DNA of 7,186 bases, taken from the NCBI GenBank assembly GCA_964617715.1, contig CAZTZN010000228.1, positions 1 to 7,186 of the forward strand. The letters are read 5' to 3'. Positions 6,441-7,186 of the stretch are shown piece after piece. The DNA is from JALGVA01 sp964617715 (GTDB lineage: Bacteria > Armatimonadota > Zipacnadia > Zipacnadales > UBA5352). A program made the position numbers and the translations under genes. Under the pieces are notes generated by a model that made no database searches, was not told the origin of the DNA, and was given only the letters and a program-made list of their open reading frames with translations. Each line of letters begins with the position of its first letter. Within the stretch, counting starts at the first letter, position 1.

Positions 6441-7186
6441 TCACGTGTAGTGCACCCGGACTATGTTTTCTCCGCATGGAGTCGCGACGTAGAGCCACCG
6501 CGTACCGTGCTGGTCACGGATCTCGAACTCACCGGGTTCGCCGTTGACTGAAGTGGTCACCTCACCATCCGGTGCAAGCATCTGCAGCACGCACCCGTGC
6601 TCCCACTCGCAGCGGACGCGAGCCACGATCTCGTCAGCGCTGAGCTCGACGTCCTCGATGGCCGAGGCGTCGCGCGCGTGCCACCACAGGCAGGCCTCGT
6701 CGGTGCCCATGTGCAGGGCGTTGAGCCCCAGACGCTCGATGTGCGCCAGGCATTCACGCACCGCGCCACGGCCTTCGTCGGTGAGCAGGTACACCGGATG
6801 ATGGAACAGGCTCATGGTGAGGTTCCAGAACGCGCCCAGCTCGATCGCGCGATGAAGCTGGCCGGGCTCCACGCCCCGGCCGGAGAGATAGCCCACCTCG
6901 TAGGCGGTGATAGGGAGGCCGACGAAGTCGATGCGCGCGTTGGCGTGCTCGGCATCGTCCCAGTAGTGGCTCGGGTAGGCGGTACCGAAGCCAAAGGAGA
7001 CCTTGTTCACCGGATTGACGGGCGGATAGCGCCAGTGGACACGGTTGTTGTCGCCTCTCAGGCCCAACTCAGCCAGCCAGCGCGCCGGCTCCGCCCAGCC
7101 GGTCCAGCTCACCCAGTGAAAGACGGTGCATACGGGCATCTCACGGTAGGCGGCGAGATAGGTATTGAGTTGGTCGGCCAGTTCCT
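6441..7186 (-). CDS. C-terminal part of a putative polysaccharide-deacetylase-like protein, 5' end outside window
   Basis: The frame is open to the right edge and ends in TGA at 6441, giving 247 visible residues. An ATG at 7139 exists but has no ribosome site, and the codons before it (ELADQLNTYLAAYRE) read as ordinary protein, so the real start is probably outside. The visible part alternates strand and helix as in a (beta/alpha) barrel: GFGTAYPSHYWDDAEH, DFVGLPITAYEVGYLSG, a FHHPVYLLTDEGRG segment (about residues 127-138) and TDEACLWWHARD (about 161-172). The order 'HP-loop, helix, strand, then T-x-E-x-x-x-WW-x-x-R' is reminiscent of the end of polysaccharide deacetylase (NodB-like) domains; the catalytic Asp and His motifs would be in the missing part. 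A C-terminal beta-rich segment (about 183-247) may be an appended sandwich domain. It precedes the amidohydrolase by 96 bases, probably in the same transcription unit. Family assignment is weak; a glycosidase-type barrel is the main alternative. Confidence 0.6.
   Translation of the reverse strand, partial: ELADQLNTYLAAYREMPVCTVFHWVSWTGWAEPARWLAELGLRGDNNRVHWRYPPVNPVNKVSFGFGTAYPSHYWDDAEHANARIDFVGLPITAYEVGYLSGRGVEPGQLHRAIELGAFWNLTMSLFHHPVYLLTDEGRGAVRECLAHIERLGLNALHMGTDEACLWWHARDASAIEDVELSADEIVARVRCEWEHGCVLQMLAPDGEVTTSVNGEPGEFEIRDQHGTRWLYVATPCGENIVRVHYT

Overview
The window is a GC-rich bacterial segment, very probably chromosomal. All five protein genes are on the minus strand and one tRNA gene is on the plus strand. 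Three things suggest a free-living, carbohydrate-degrading bacterium of the Planctomycetota/Armatimonadota kind: the high GC content, strong GGAGG-type ribosome sites, and secreted repeat proteins next to isomerase and amidohydrolase genes. This placement is inference only; nothing here fixes the phylum.

Read in the direction of transcription (right to left), the window starts with the 3' part of a gene for a protein of uncertain function that weakly resembles polysaccharide deacetylases (6441-7186). Next come a complete metal-dependent amidohydrolase with a uronate-isomerase-like layout (5085-6344) and a complete L-fucose/L-arabinose-isomerase-like protein (3740-5059). These three lie close together (gaps of 96 and 25 bases) and look like a sugar or uronic-acid processing operon, although no substrate can be assigned from sequence.

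The left half holds two paralogous secreted proteins, A (1908-3566, complete) and B (1-1570, cut by the left window edge). Each has a signal peptide followed by eight tandem units of about 61 residues. The units alternate between two subtypes, so each protein is effectively four copies of a two-unit block, and unit N of A matches unit N of B, including shared oddities. The fold is probably a beta-propeller-like repeat structure; the function is unknown.

A tRNA-Asp(GTC) gene with an encoded CCA end sits on the opposite strand in the gap between A and B. It has its own sigma70-like promoter and is followed by a strong GC-rich stem-loop, which lies between it and the convergent 3' end of gene A. 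I found no CRISPR array, insertion sequence, riboswitch or recognisable defence system. The feature least like ordinary annotation is the paralogous eight-unit repeat pair around the tRNA. No non-genic stretch exceeds 300 bases.
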